A DNA stretch of 64,000 bases from Lepus europaeus (lineage: Eukaryota; Chordata; Mammalia; Lagomorpha; Leporidae): the NCBI RefSeq assembly GCF_033115175.1, contig NC_084836.1, forward strand, positions 70,293,297 through 70,357,296. The letters are read 5' to 3'. Below, piece after piece: positions 11,975 through 20,963 of this stretch. Numbering within the stretch: the stretch's first letter is position 1; each line of letters starts with the position of its first letter. A program made the translations under genes and the position numbers. The notes beneath the pieces are model-generated. The model was given only the letters and a program-made list of their open reading frames with translations, made no database searches and was not told the DNA's origin.

Positions 11975-14212
11975 TCTTCCTTTCTCTTTCTTTTTCCATC
12001 CTTTCTCTTTCCTTTGCCTTTGGTTCACCCTCCAATGGCCGCCGCGGCTGGTGCGCTACGGCCGGCGCACCGCGCTGATCCGAAGGCAGGAGCCAGGTGC
12101 TTCTCCTGGTCTCCCATGGGGTGCAGGGCCCAAGCACTTGGGCCATCCTCCACTGCACTCCCTGGCCACAGCAGAGAGCTGGCCTGGAAGAGGGGCAACC
12201 GGGACAGAATCCGCACCCCGACCAGGACTAGAACCTGGTGTGCTGGCGCCGCTAGGCGGAGGATTAGCCTGTTGAGCCACGGCGCCGGCTTATGTATTTG
12301 TCTATTAGATATGTTAGTTTATAATTTGTTCTTATTTCACGTAGCATATTGTGAGAATTTTTGTTACTGTGTAATCTTATTTTTATGGTTGTAAACTACA
12401 GTTTTTTTGTAATTAAATACTATCCTGTGTAGCATATGTATATAACACTATACATAGTTGTCTGTTGGTGTCCACTGGAGATTGAGTTTCGGTCTCCCCT
12501 GCCACTACAGTGGATACCAAAATCCCTGGATGCTCATATCCCTTATGCAAATACACAGTGGTGTTTTATTTGCATATAACCTACTCACATCCTTGCATAT
12601 ACTGAACCATCCTGAAGGCAGGAACCTGGAGCTCCATACGTGGGTGCTGGAGGGCCCAACACTTGGACCACCTTCAGCTGCTTTCCAGGTGCATTAGCAT
12701 GAACCTGGATTGGAAGTGGAGTAACCAGGACTCCAACCAGCTTCATATGGGATGCCAGCATCGCAGGCAATAGCCTAACCTGCTGTGCCACATGCTGGCC
12801 CCATGCATAGTTTCTTTCTTTTATTTTTTTAAAGATTTATTTTATTTGAAAGGCAGAACCAGAGAGAGAGAGTGCTAGAGCGTTTCCATCCTCTGATTTG
12901 CTCCCCAAATGGCCTCAACAGCTAGGACTAGGCCAGGCTGAAGCCAGGAACCCAGAGCTTCCTCCAAGTTTCCCACGTGGGTACAGGGGCTCAAGTACTT
13001 GGGCTGTCTTCTGCTGCTTTCCCAGGTGCATTAGCAGGGAGCTAGTCTCAAACCAGTGCCCATATGGGGTGTTGGCATCATAGGTCAAGGCCTAACCTAC
13101 TATGCCACAATGCTGGGCCCCCAAGTTCTTTGTTTCAAGTGAGCCTTTTGTTCCTTCTAGTATAGGTAAAAACCAAATGTTCAGATGTTAGGTTTATGAA
13201 GTTTGGAGTTTGAAAATGGCCTAAATCAAGTGAATGTCAGATATTTATTGAGTGGTTGCCTGCACAGTTTAAAAGATGTACTAGCATGTTCCAAAACAAT
13301 GACAGAGATGATCTCTGGGATTTTGCCCTTAAGTGCCTCAGAGGATGGTCAGCCCAACACTGGCCATCACCTAAAGCTTTGTTTATATAAACCCCCTCTT
13401 TTCAAATATGTCTTCCCTTTGATTTAAGTGAGCTTCCTGGGGCCCATGACCACTCCCGAGCATCAACTTCTCAAGACTCCTTCGTCTAGCTCCCTGTCCC
13501 AGAGAGTCCGCTCTACCCTCTCCAAGAACACCCCCAGGTAGGCCTTCTCTGGAGATAACCAACGGCTGCTCCCTTGGGCTTCTTTCTTTCCATATTGGTG
13601 CTTCTTGAGAGAAACATTGAATTGGGTCTCAGCTAGCAACTAAGCTTTAAAAGGAGACATGGAACAGTAAGGATCGCTTCTTCTTTAGAAATCGGTTAGA
13701 GACAGAGACGGGACACACACAGGACTCCCACCCCGTGGTTCACCCTTCAGATGCCTGTATTATAATGGCCAGGGCTGGAGTTGGGAACTCAACCCAGGTC
13801 TCCTATGTGGGCGTAAGGAACCTGTTCCCTGAGCTGTCACCACTGCTTCCTGGGGTTCACGTGAGCAGGAAGCTGGAGCCAGAGCTGGGAGCTGAACCCA
13901 GGGACTCCGATGCAGGATACAGGCATGTTGATTACGAGGCTGACTGCTGGCCCCAAGATCCTTTAGAGGGCCTGAAGGCCTTTACTTGTCCTCTTGTCTC
14001 ATTTCAGGCAACTGGACATACCTTACAAAAGAGCTGTGTGGGGTGTCCTACTCTGGATTCGTTTCATTAGCTAATAGAGCCGTTTATCCACTGTATTTTA
14101 TAGAATGCTTTTCCAGTTCATTATCTTTTTTTGTAGATTTGGGAGCAAAAGCAAGTCTGCCACCAACCTAGGACAACAAGGCAACTTTTTCGCTTCTCCA
14201 ATGCTCAAGTGA
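641..14212 (+). CDS. RACGAP1: RACGAP1 (MgcRacGAP/CYK4), 3' eleven coding exons, partial gene
   Basis: Rho-family GTPase-activating protein of the centralspindlin complex (with KIF23), acting at the spindle midzone and in cytokinesis. Join: 641-721, 1461-1578, 3554-3684, 4692-4856, 8284-8379, 8468-8666, 10986-11091, 11259-11391, 11524-11659, 13429-13537, 14137-14212. Every junction has AG acceptor and GT donor, and the phases close into one 449-codon open frame, matching the C-terminal part of the roughly 632-residue human protein (about residue 184 to the end). It contains the C1 zinc finger (H in exon 3554-3684, cysteines in the next exon) and the complete RhoGAP domain with the arginine finger in TGLYRVSG. 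The N-terminal coiled coil lies left of the window. I see no stops or frameshifts. The protein ends in SPMLK as in human. Confidence 0.97.
779..1090 (-). repeat. CSINE
   Basis: Full-length copy, tail at left, head ending in ccacagtgccggccc; (GA)n stretch at 805-830. Confidence 0.9.
1461..1578 (+). CDS. RACGAP1: RACGAP1 coding exon b
   Basis: Starts [18 protein letters not shown] and runs to WTRSRRKI. Acceptor ttcacacag, donor gtctgttg (a weak GT donor). It ends in phase 1, and the split glycine codon is completed by the exon at 3554. Confidence 0.95.
1834..2130 (-). repeat. CSINE
   Basis: Moderately diverged copy between RACGAP1 exons b and c. Confidence 0.85.
2206..2512 (-). repeat. CSINE
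   Basis: Starts within a T-rich run and ends ccacagtgctggcc; follows the previous copy by about 75 bp. Confidence 0.85.
2542..2602 (+). repeat. CSINE head fragment
   Basis: Only the 5' end of a sense copy (gtggtggagcaggctaagcc) remains. Confidence 0.6.
2646..2964 (-). repeat. CSINE
   Basis: Diverged copy; an internal short deletion joins ggttcac to aaatggc. Confidence 0.85.
2999..3522 (+). repeat. 5'-truncated CSINE interrupted by another CSINE
   Basis: The sense body occupies 2999-3167 and its tail resumes at 3476-3522 (tgtaactgtgcctttcaaat). The block between is an antisense CSINE. Confidence 0.7.
3197..3474 (-). repeat. CSINE inserted in a sense CSINE
   Basis: Antisense copy lying within the CT-rich part of the surrounding sense element; ends about 80 bp before RACGAP1 exon c. 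Confidence 0.8.
3554..3684 (+). CDS. RACGAP1: RACGAP1 coding exon c
   Basis: Encodes [19 protein letters not shown] through [10 protein letters not shown]. The histidine of MRLHDF is the first zinc ligand of the C1 domain. Acceptor tttctag, donor gtaaattt; ends in phase 0. CSINE copies sit close to both sides. Confidence 0.96.
3752..4074 (-). repeat. CSINE
   Basis: Copy 70 bp after RACGAP1 exon c. Confidence 0.88.
4449..4640 (+). repeat. MIR
   Basis: Reads like MIR through ccacatgaccttaggcaggt, the TTTATCTTAACATGGAGAAA part and tggcacataccaaatgctca. Old mammalian SINE in the intron before exon d. Confidence 0.75.
4692..4856 (+). CDS. RACGAP1: RACGAP1 coding exon d, C1 zinc finger
   Basis: 55 codons carrying most of the C1 domain: CVPC, CRDC, HPEC and the last cysteine of PLPC give the cysteine/histidine zinc-binding pattern. 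Ends IGTPVKIGE-like (here [10 protein letters not shown]). Acceptor tcctcag, donor gtatgact; phase 0 at both ends. Confidence 0.97.
5034..5652 (-). repeat. CSINE interrupted by a younger CSINE
   Basis: Antisense body at 5034-5253; its head resumes at 5602-5652. The two parts share the duplicated AAGTGGAGCAG at the break. Confidence 0.9.
5254..5601 (+). repeat. CSINE with 11-bp target-site duplication
   Basis: Complete sense copy with A-tail, flanked by AAGTGGAGCAG at 5243-5253 and 5602-5612, so it inserted into an existing antisense copy. Confidence 0.92.
5762..6089 (-). repeat. CSINE
   Basis: Long ATTT-rich tail at 5765-5797; followed by an AT-rich stretch (6120-6165) of TATA repeats. Confidence 0.88.
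6512..6852 (+). repeat. CSINE, 'cggctcaatagg' subfamily
   Basis: Head reads ccacggctcaataggttaat and the tail tgcctgtcaaaaa, a subfamily distinct from most copies here. It sits in the tail of the antisense copy to its right, with AAAGATTGATT repeated on both sides. Confidence 0.88.
6853..7175 (-). repeat. CSINE
   Basis: Antisense copy whose tail was split by the insertion to its left (the left remnant of the tail is 6494-6511). Confidence 0.88.
7227..7285. repeat. (ATATT)n microsatellite
   Basis: About twelve pentamer units with one interruption (acatt). Confidence 0.92.
7299..7631 (+). repeat. CSINE, 'cggctcaatagg' subfamily
   Basis: Little-diverged copy with a poly(A) tail, flanked by AAAAGCCATAC at 7286-7296 and 7632-7642. 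Confidence 0.92.
7838..8160 (-). repeat. CSINE
   Basis: Preceded by a (TTTC)n run at 7804-7832; ends ccacagcgcctgcccc 120 bp before exon e. Confidence 0.9.
8284..8379 (+). CDS. RACGAP1: RACGAP1 coding exon e, start of RhoGAP domain
   Basis: 32 codons, [20 protein letters not shown] to QRGLTE. Acceptor ttgcacag, donor gtaagagt. Only 88 bp of intron separate it from the next exon. Confidence 0.97.
8468..8666 (+). CDS. RACGAP1: RACGAP1 coding exon f, RhoGAP catalytic segment
   Basis: Begins [20 protein letters not shown]. The R of GLYR is the arginine finger (human R385), and the serine two residues on (human S387, an Aurora B site) is kept. The residue between them is V where human has I, a conservative change. 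Donor gtatgggc, phase 1 at the end. Confidence 0.97.
8987..9118 (+). repeat. Old CSINE fragment
   Basis: Diverged head and middle (ggcacttagcccagtggtga, then cagcttcctgctaacgtgac); no tail. Confidence 0.6.
9150..9245 (+). repeat. L2-like LINE fragment
   Basis: Reads like the L2 stretch with cctccagagacttcccat and cagaataaagcc. Confidence 0.5.
9276..9560 (-). repeat. CSINE
   Basis: Long T run at left; internal deletion around the tcttccaggtcttt region. Confidence 0.85.
9585..9680 (-). repeat. CSINE tail fragment
   Basis: Antisense tail and CT-rich part only; cut off by the sense copy that follows. Confidence 0.7.
9681..9950 (+). repeat. CSINE
   Basis: Sense copy with a shortened head; ends tttcaaataaatctta. 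Confidence 0.82.
10040..10200 (+). repeat. L2-like LINE fragment
   Basis: Ends in cttccctgaccaccctgtct, typical of L2. Confidence 0.5.
10270..10555 (-). repeat. Old CSINE
   Basis: Strongly diverged; recognised from the gaaaggcagagagag start and the cactcccaaaaagc region. Confidence 0.65.
10986..11091 (+). CDS. RACGAP1: RACGAP1 coding exon g
   Basis: [20 protein letters not shown] to LMIHLQR, part of the RhoGAP helical core. Acceptor tttatag, donor gtgagtgc; the arginine codon is split with the next exon. Confidence 0.97.
11259..11391 (+). CDS. RACGAP1: RACGAP1 coding exon h
   Basis: [20 protein letters not shown] to DIKRQPK. It includes the conserved NLAKVFGP motif of RhoGAP domains. Acceptor tgcttag, donor gtaagtgt. 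Confidence 0.97.
11524..11659 (+). CDS. RACGAP1: RACGAP1 coding exon i
   Basis: [20 protein letters not shown] to TPQTPDVK, the end of the RhoGAP domain and the start of the C-terminal tail. Acceptor tttttag, donor gtgaggcc; ends in phase 1. Confidence 0.97.
11900..12289 (-). repeat. CSINE, 'cggctcaatagg' subfamily
   Basis: Antisense copy with tttgacaggcagagtggaca at the tail side and gttgagccacggcgccggc at the head; the CT-rich part is expanded. Confidence 0.9.
12455..12600. repeat. Tigger-type DNA transposon fragment (MER2/Tigger3-like)
   Basis: Carries the tggataccaaaatccctgga and tatttgcatataacctac stretches of this nonautonomous family; cut by a CSINE at its right end. Confidence 0.6.
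12603..12802 (-). repeat. CSINE, tail-truncated
   Basis: Only the body and head (ccacatgctggcccc) remain. Confidence 0.75.
12830..13121 (-). repeat. CSINE
   Basis: Lacks part of the body near gggagctagtctcaaacc. Confidence 0.82.
13429..13537 (+). CDS. RACGAP1: RACGAP1 coding exon j
   Basis: Tail exon: [20 protein letters not shown] and [16 protein letters not shown], a Ser/Thr-rich stretch. Acceptor gatttaag, donor gtaggcct. Confidence 0.95.
13688..13956 (-). repeat. Old CSINE
   Basis: Diverged copy between the last two RACGAP1 exons; recognised from ggtctcctatgtgggc and gctgactgctggcccc. Confidence 0.6.
14137..14212 (+). CDS. RACGAP1: RACGAP1 last coding exon with stop
   Basis: [20 protein letters not shown] then PMLK and TGA at 14210-14212. 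Human has GRQG where this copy has GQQG. Acceptor ttttgtag. Confidence 0.97.
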
Positions 14213-15358
14213 AGTCCCGTCCGCCTGCTACTCCCGGCGCTGACTGACTGCAAGTACGGGCGCACCTGTGCTCTGCCGCAGCCTCCTGCACTCATTACTG
14301 CTTTTAGCATTCTCCAGGCTTTTAATCAAGTTTAATTGTGCATGAGGGTTTTATTGAAACTATATATATCTCCCTCTCCTCCTCAAGTAACACAATATCA
14401 GCACCTTGTGCTAGCTGTTAGGCGTCTTTAGATGGGAGATCTTTGCAGGATTAAAAGGGGTGCTATGGAATTCACTGCCATTCTTTTTGGGGTGGAGGGC
14501 ATCCCTTGGGCTTAAAGCCAAGTGTCGCTCATGGAATGCCCTTTTCCTGGTGTCATTTAGAACTCATCTTCATGAGACAATGACAGAACCCCCACATTTT
14601 TGATGAAACTGACTTTTCTCACGGTGGGAAGTGGGAGGGCTTGGTAAAGGTAAGAGGATTCAGGGTGACTTCTCAGAACTTGGGAGTCCCCATTCCGCAT
14701 TATGAATTGAGCTACTGTGCGGAACTTTGCTAACAATGGGACAGGTTGAGGATGGAACTAGAGATGGGAGTATGCTTAGCTTTAATTTGGATTAGGTCCT
14801 AATAGCACAAAATGGCACAGCCTTTTAAATGTGATACTGCCACTCGTATTTATCTGTAATAGGCTGCTTTTTTCGGTTTTTGGTTCAACTGGAGTCGAAA
14901 CCAGTTTGTTTTTCTAAGGTGAAATTCATTCTGATGTTTGAACCTACAGCCCTTCTCTTCCCCTCCCTGCCCCCCCCCCCCCCTTGTCTGGTTGAACCCT
15001 AGTTCTAACATTCAGTACATTGTCTCTTTGGCATCCCAACTAACAACTAAGAGTAGGCTGTAAGGGAAGATTGTCAATATTTCATGTGGCGAGAAAAACC
15101 ACAGTTGTTTTGTGTTTGCACTTTAGATGCTAAAATTTTCCCATGGAATTTATCCACTTCTAGATAAATGTGGGCTTTTTCTTCTATTAGAGTTATTCTT
15201 GATGTCTGTAAAAATGGGTTTCTTCTATAGAATGTGTCTGGACCATACTCACCTTTGTCTGTAAAATACGTATTTGGAAAAGAGTAAATAGCTTTTTCAA
15301 AATGAACATGAGGTTGGTTTTCTTGTTGCAGAAATAAACCCTCAATGCCTTTTTAGAA
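14213..15358 (+). other. RACGAP1: RACGAP1 3' UTR with probable poly(A) signal
   Basis: Non-repetitive sequence after the stop. The first good AATAAA on this strand is at 15333-15338, giving a UTR of about 1.1 kb, similar to the human length as I recall it. A C13 run lies near 14972-14984. A CSINE begins about 12 bp after the likely cleavage site. The exact 3' end is inferred. Confidence 0.75.
15333..15338 (+). terminator. AATAAA poly(A) signal, RACGAP1
   Basis: Canonical hexamer in unique sequence just before the intergenic CSINE; the best candidate for RACGAP1 3'-end formation. Confidence 0.65.
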
Positions 15359-15369
15359 AATACTTTGCA

Positions 15370-15685
15370 GGGCTGGCCTTGTGGCATAGTGGGTGAAGCT
15401 GGCACCTGCAGTGCCGGCATCCCATGTGTCCTGACTGCTCTACTTCTGATCCAGCTCCCTGCTAATGGCCTGGGAAAAGCAGCAGCAGATGACCCGAATA
15501 TTTGGGCCCCAGCACCCATGTGGGAGAACCGGATGAAGCTCCTCGCTGCTGGCTTTGACCTGGCCCAGCACTGGCTGTTGTGGCTGTGGCCATCTGGGGA
15601 GTGAACCAGCAGAAGGAAGCTCTCTATCTCTCCATCTCTCTCTCTGTAACTCTTCATTTTCAAGTAAATAAATAAATCTTTAAAA
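15370..15685 (+). repeat. CSINE
   Basis: First repeat after RACGAP1; sense copy ending aaataaataaatcttt. Confidence 0.9.
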
Positions 15686-15689
15686 GAAC

Positions 15690-16790
15690 AAAGGAAAGAA
15701 AACACTTTCCCTTATAGTGTTCTGTTTCTATTATTCACCTCTTCTTCCTTCTTTCTGGACCCAGCCCAGTATTACCAGCACTAGTTGGGTTTGTCCTTTC
15801 TCATTCAGTCTTTTTTGCCCAGAGTGAAATCCTGGATTCATCCTGTGACTGTCTCCCCCTTATTTGAAGAAACTGCTTTAAACAAAAAGCAAAACTTTAA
15901 AACAAGTCTGTAGGGACCAGAGCAGTACAAATTAAAAGACAGACCGGCTCTGGCTGGCTGCCTGCCTGGCACATCCTGCGCTGCTGGAAGTGACTCTGGA
16001 GTGAGCGGGGATGATTAACCGAGGGCACCTGCACTTGGAACTCTGAAGCTGGCGAGCAGAATGTATCTGAGATTGAATGTAAACAGTTGCAAGCTTAATA
16101 TGTAACTGTGGAGAGAGGAGGCAACCTACTGGCTCTTTTCCCAGGAGGGGGCAGCTCTCAGCATGGCCCATCTGCCTCAGCCAATTGACAGAGGGCGGGT
16201 CCCATCTCCTATTCCACCCCCCAGCCCCAACACACACGCACACACACATACGCACACGCACACACACGCCTGCTAAGCTTTATTTTTTAAAGCTTGTCCT
16301 CGATGCTACCTCTTTTCTTAGGTTTTGCAATCCTGAGTTGGCCTGGCTCCATGTTTGCTGTTGTATAGTATCTCCCCAAGGTGCATTTGAAGTCACTAAT
16401 GTAGAGGAAGTAAATGGATTGTATAATGTTAGTGAAGGCAAGACGACCCCGTGCAGGAACTGATGGCCCATTAACGCAAAAGGAAATGGCCCCATGTGTC
16501 AAAGTTGGCAGCAAGTTGCTTAGTTTTTGGGCTAGGCCAAGAGACCTTGGCCATGAGAATCGTTCTGATGTTAGCAAAGGGAAATTTGTACCCACCGTCA
16601 TGTGGAACAGCCCAACTTTTGAGAGCTTGCTTAATTCAATTATGCTTCCTTGATGTGAGATCCGTGGAAAGGGGTCCAGTGCTGTCACCCATCTCTTGCT
16701 CCTAACCCTTGCTGACACTACCTCTTACTATGCAGTCCAACTTTACTATCCCATTGGCTGATAATGGAAATCTTTAGAGATTTATTTATT
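15690..16790. other. Intergenic unique stretch
   Basis: No exon recognised. A (CA)n-type tract runs at 16228-16269. The remainder, including an AT-rich stretch around 16360-16650, is not a repeat I can name. Confidence 0.5.
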
Positions 16791-16793
16791 TGA

Positions 16794-17066
16794 GGTGCCA
16801 GCGCTGTGGCGTAGTGGGTAAAGCTGCCACCTGCAGTGCCAGCATCCCATATGGGTGCCAGTTCAAGTCCCGGCTGCTCCACTTCAAATTCAGCTCTCTG
16901 CTAATGTGCCTGGGAAAGCAGCAGAAGATGGCCCACCAAGTGCTTGAGCCTCTGCATCTGTGTGGGAGGCCTGGAAGAAGCTCCTGGCTCCTGGCTTCAG
17001 ATCAGCCCACCTTCGACCATTGCGGCCGTTTGGGGAGTGAACCAACAGATGGATGCAAGTGTTTTA
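16794..17066 (+). repeat. CSINE, 3'-truncated
   Basis: Sense copy starting gtgccagcgctgtggcgtag, inserted by a ttatttatttga remnant; it lacks a clear tail. Confidence 0.8.
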
Positions 17067-17104
17067 CTGTGTTTGTTTTGTTTTTTTAAGAATTTCTCTC
17101 CCTC

Positions 17105-17412
17105 CTTTTTTATTTATTTGAAAGGTAGAGAAACAGATCTTCCATACCCTGGTTCACTCTTAAGATGTCTTACAACAGCTGGGGCTGGGCCAGGTTGGGC
17201 CAGGTGGAAGCCAGGTGCCAGGAACTAGATCTGGGTCTTGCATGTGGGTTCCAGGGACCCAAGGACTTGAGCCATCACTTGCTGCCTCCCAGGAATTGAT
17301 GTAGGAAGAAGCTGTATCTGAAGCAGAGGTGAGACTCAGACTACATATGCCACTGTGGGCATTGCTGGCTTCCCACGTGGTGACTGAATTACTGCATCAC
17401 AACACGTGCCCC
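17105..17412 (-). repeat. CSINE
   Basis: Diverged antisense copy; ends acaacacgtgcccc. Confidence 0.78.
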
Positions 17413-17596
17413 TTAACTGTTGTCTTGGCCATTAAGACCAAAATGTCTGCCCCTCAAGGTATACTTGTTATTTTTGTTTTTCAGAACATAGTCTCTATGC
17501 CACTCCTGGCTTCATCATCTGCCCTGCAGCGTTGCTGAGTAGCAGAGTTAATCTGTCATTCCATGTTAAGTATTGATGAGTCCATTGTCTTTTTTT

Positions 17597-18186
17597 TAAA
17601 GATTAATTTGGAAGGCAGAGTTAGGGTGGGGGAGGTAGGGAGAAAGAGAGGGAGAGGTCTTCCATCTGCTGGTTTACTCCCCAAATGGCTGCAATGACTG
17701 GGGCTGGGCCAGGCCAAAGCTAGGAGCTTCATCTAGGTCTCCCACATGGGTGGCAGAGGCCCAAACACTTGGGCCATCTTCCTCTGCTTTCCCAGGCACA
17801 TTAGCAGGAAAATGGGGTGGGGAGGGGGATGGCATTGTAGCATAGCATAGCATCACCAGCATCCTGTCTTACTGCCAGTTCAAGTCCTGGCTGCTCCACT
17901 TCTGATCCATCTCCCTGCTAATGTACCTAGGAAAGCAGCACAAGATGGCCCAAGTGCTTGGGCCCCTGCTCCCACGTGGGAGACCTGGAAGAAGCTCCTG
18001 GCTCCTGGCTTCAGACTGGCCCAGCTCCAGTGGTGGCAGCCATTTGGGGAGTGAACCAATGGATGGAAGATTCTCTCTGCCTCTCCCTCTCTCTCTCTAA
18101 TTTTGCCTTTCAAATAAATAAATCTTAAAAAAAAAAAAAAAAAAAAGTGGAGCAGCCAGGACACGAACTGGCACCCATCTGGCCAT
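17597..18186 (-). repeat. CSINE interrupted by a sense CSINE
   Basis: Antisense parts at 17597-17814 and about 18147-18186 (gtggagcagccaggacacga) flank a sense copy. Confidence 0.75.
17826..18146 (+). repeat. CSINE inserted in the antisense copy
   Basis: Sense copy with a 22-base A-tail. The target-site duplication is not clear. Confidence 0.8.
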
Positions 18187-19023
18187 CCTCTGTTGCATTT
18201 TTCTGAACGTAGGTTCTGTTGGGCATCTTCCATGAGAGCTGGGTTTCACCACAGTTGAAGACTTGCTGGGGGTGGTGTCCGTTCTCTTGGGTCAACTTCG
18301 TCAGCTCTGCTGGAAACAGGGCAACAGCTTCTTTGTTGGCAGACACAAGCTCTGTATCCCGACTGCCTAACCGTCCCTTGCTTGCAGTCATGGTGTCATT
18401 TGTTTCAGGAGCTCCCTTGCCAAAGTTGACGTATAGGCCCCAGTGCTTTCTGGTGTAACGTGTCGCCATCAAATTGGAACACAGTGTCTGTTCCTGTCTT
18501 TTATCCACAAATGTAAAGGCTTTTTCATCTTAACCGAGCACTTGTCACTCACCGGGGCCTTAAGTGTGACAGCAAAACTCGCACACATTTGCTTTTCCTT
18601 CACAAGTCATAGATAGATTTGTTCTTATTGCAGATCTTAAAATGACCTCAGTGTATGATTTCTGTTTGCTTTACTGAGAATTTCCACCTTTCCACTTCAG
18701 GAAAGCACTCTACAGCTTTTGCTTTGGCATATCCAAATTGCCAGCAGCCCTATTCTTAAGTAAGAACACCATGCTGTGCTAATGAAACAGTAGAGCTGAT
18801 GACCAAGGGACTAAGAAGACAGGGACCATCTACGGTGTGGACACACTGGACAAAAGGACGGATGCTTCACATCCTGGGTGGGACGGAGTGGAATAGCAGA
18901 GGGTTCCGTCACGGAATTGTTTATTTCTGGAACTTTCCATTTAATGTTTTTGGACTGCAGCTGACTGCAAGGACTGAAATCACGGAAGCTGTCAAGCTGT
19001 GGATGAGGAGGGACTGCTCTATC
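18187..19023 (-). mobile_element. Tigger-family DNA transposon, truncated
   Basis: A TcMar-Tigger remnant reading right to left. The end near 19023 has the family's terminal pattern (gcagtccctcctcatccaca on the - strand), followed leftwards by AT-rich leader sequence. At about 18210-18480 a transposase piece has FPAELTKLTQENG, QVFN and WKMPNRTY, matching the Tigger/pogo DDE region. The usual NVDET reads NCGET, so the first catalytic Asp is lost. The rest of the transposase and the other end are missing, cut by the CSINE cluster. Orientation and family are from recalled consensus. Confidence 0.75.
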
Positions 19024-19112
19024 TAAACATGCACACACACGCGGCATGTTTTCTTACTGGAAACGTGTTGGGGGGTGCATTGCTAGGCCTGCTATGCTGT
19101 GGGGATTTTCCT

Positions 19113-19411
19113 TTGTAAGGTTTATTCATTTCATTGAAGGGGAGGGGGACCTCCCATCGGTTGTTGGTTCACTCAAATTCCCACAACAGCTAGGGATAGG
19201 CCAGGCTGAATCCAGGAGCCAGGAACCCCATCAGGGTCTCCGACATGGGTGGCAGGAGCCCAAGTACTTGAGCCAAAATCTCCTGCCTCCCAGGTACGTT
19301 AGCAGGAAGCTGGATCAGAAATGCAGAGTAGCCAGGGCCCTGACCAACGCCAGATGTGGGATGCAGCCATCATGTTTAGCAGCTTGACCCCCTGCACCAC
19401 AATGTCTGCCT
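19113..19411 (-). repeat. Old CSINE
   Basis: Diverged copy starting aaggtttattcatttcattg. Confidence 0.75.
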
Positions 19412-19737
19412 CCTTTTTTTTTTTTTTTTTAGACTTTTTTATTTATTTGAAAGAGTTACAGAGAGAGGTAGAGACAAAGAGAGAGAGGTCTTCCATCTGC
19501 AGTTCACTCCCCAAATGGCCGCAACGGCTGGAGCTGAGCTGAAGCCTGGAGCAGGAGCTTTCTTCTGGGTCTCCCACACGGGTGCAGGGGGACTTGAGTC
19601 ATCTTCCACTGCTTTCCCAGGCACATTAGCGGGGAGCTGGATTGGAAGTGGGACAGCTGGGACTTGAACCAACACCCGTATGGGATGCCACCGCTGTAGG
19701 CCGAGGCTTTAACCCACTGCACCACAGCACAGGCCCC
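19412..19737 (-). repeat. CSINE
   Basis: Directly abuts the previous copy through a T run; ends ccacagcacaggcccc. Confidence 0.88.
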
Positions 19738-19751
19738 TCAATTTTTTTTTT

Positions 19752-20030
19752 TAAAAAAAAAAACCTATTTATTTGAAAGAGAGAATGAGCTCCCATCTAC
19801 TGGTTTAGTTTTATTGCTCACATGAGCCAGGGCTGGGTCAGGACAAAAGCTGGGAGCCAGGAGCAATCAAGGTCTCCCACGTCTGTGACAGGAACCCAAT
19901 TGCTTGAGTCATTGTTGCCTCTTACGTTAGGGAAGCTGGAGTCAGGAGCCAGAGGCAGGTACTGAACCTCAGCACTCCCGGGATGGCACTCGGGCATGCT
20001 CACTGCTAGATCGAATCTCCGCCTCCGGAC
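19752..20030 (-). repeat. Old CSINE
   Basis: Third of three antisense copies in a row; diverged. Confidence 0.68.
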
Positions 20031-20620
20031 TGGGTGTCTAAGCTGCGAATCACCTTTTCTGGGGCTCTCAGCATGTGCAGAGAGAGCTGCTGTGCTGGGC
20101 CGGCTCTGAGCAGCGAGGGAGGCGCAGCGTTCGGTCACTCCATCAGCAGGCTTTCGTGAGAGTCTTGCTTTGACTCAAGATTCCAGATCCTTGGTGTGAA
20201 AAGCTTCTAAGCATACAGAGCTGAGGCCTTGTTGTCCATTGTGCTTATAGTGTAAACAGGCTTTGGGGAATGGCTGCTTAAGCTGAGAACTTAGTAATGT
20301 TTGGTATGCTCGCTATAGCAGGTGTATTTTGTAAATAAGTGAAGGCGCCAGGCCAAGGGGTCCCTAACTTGTATAATTTATAAGGCACTGGTTGTCAGAG
20401 CTCTCTTTGTTGATAGTTTCAACATGCGGAAGCCATGGTGACCTCACCAGGAATAACCTTGTAGTATCTGGGCACTTTGTCCACTGTGATTGCGGGGGTT
20501 GGGGAAGGAGGCCACTTTTCAGGGACCCTGTTGGAAAAAGGGATTTTCTATCTGTCTACCTTTTCCCTCTGTCGCTCTTTGCCAGGCTTCATGTAGCTTG
20601 TTTTCTGTTCTCTTTTCTTT
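20031..20620. other. Intergenic unique stretch
   Basis: No gene or named repeat recognised. Confidence 0.5.
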
Positions 20621-20623
20621 CTT

Positions 20624-20673
20624 TTTATTTATTTGTTTGAAAGTCAGAATTATAGACAGAGAAGGAAGGAGAG

Positions 20674-20717
<44 letters not shown>

Positions 20718-20963
20718 TCCATCCACCGGTTCACTCTCCAAATTGCTGCAATAGCCAGGCCAAAGCCAGGAGCCAGGAGCTCTATCTGAGTCTCCCACGT
20801 AGGTGGCAGGGGCCCAAACACTTGGGCCAACCTCTACTGCTTTCCCAGCCCATTAGCAGGGAGCTGGATCGGAAGTGGAGCAGTCGGGACTCGAACTGGT
20901 GTCCATGTGGGATGCTGGCACTGCAGTCTGGGGCTTCACCTGCTATGCCACAGCGCCGGCCCC
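20624..20963 (-). repeat. CSINE with long (GA)n
   Basis: The CT-rich part is expanded to about 17 GA units at 20681-20714. Confidence 0.9.

Noticed and set aside
14972-14984. C or G homopolymer runs (also near 36237, 38208, 43541, 47815) as motifs
   Set aside because: Common simple runs and error-prone in assemblies; no functional reading supported.
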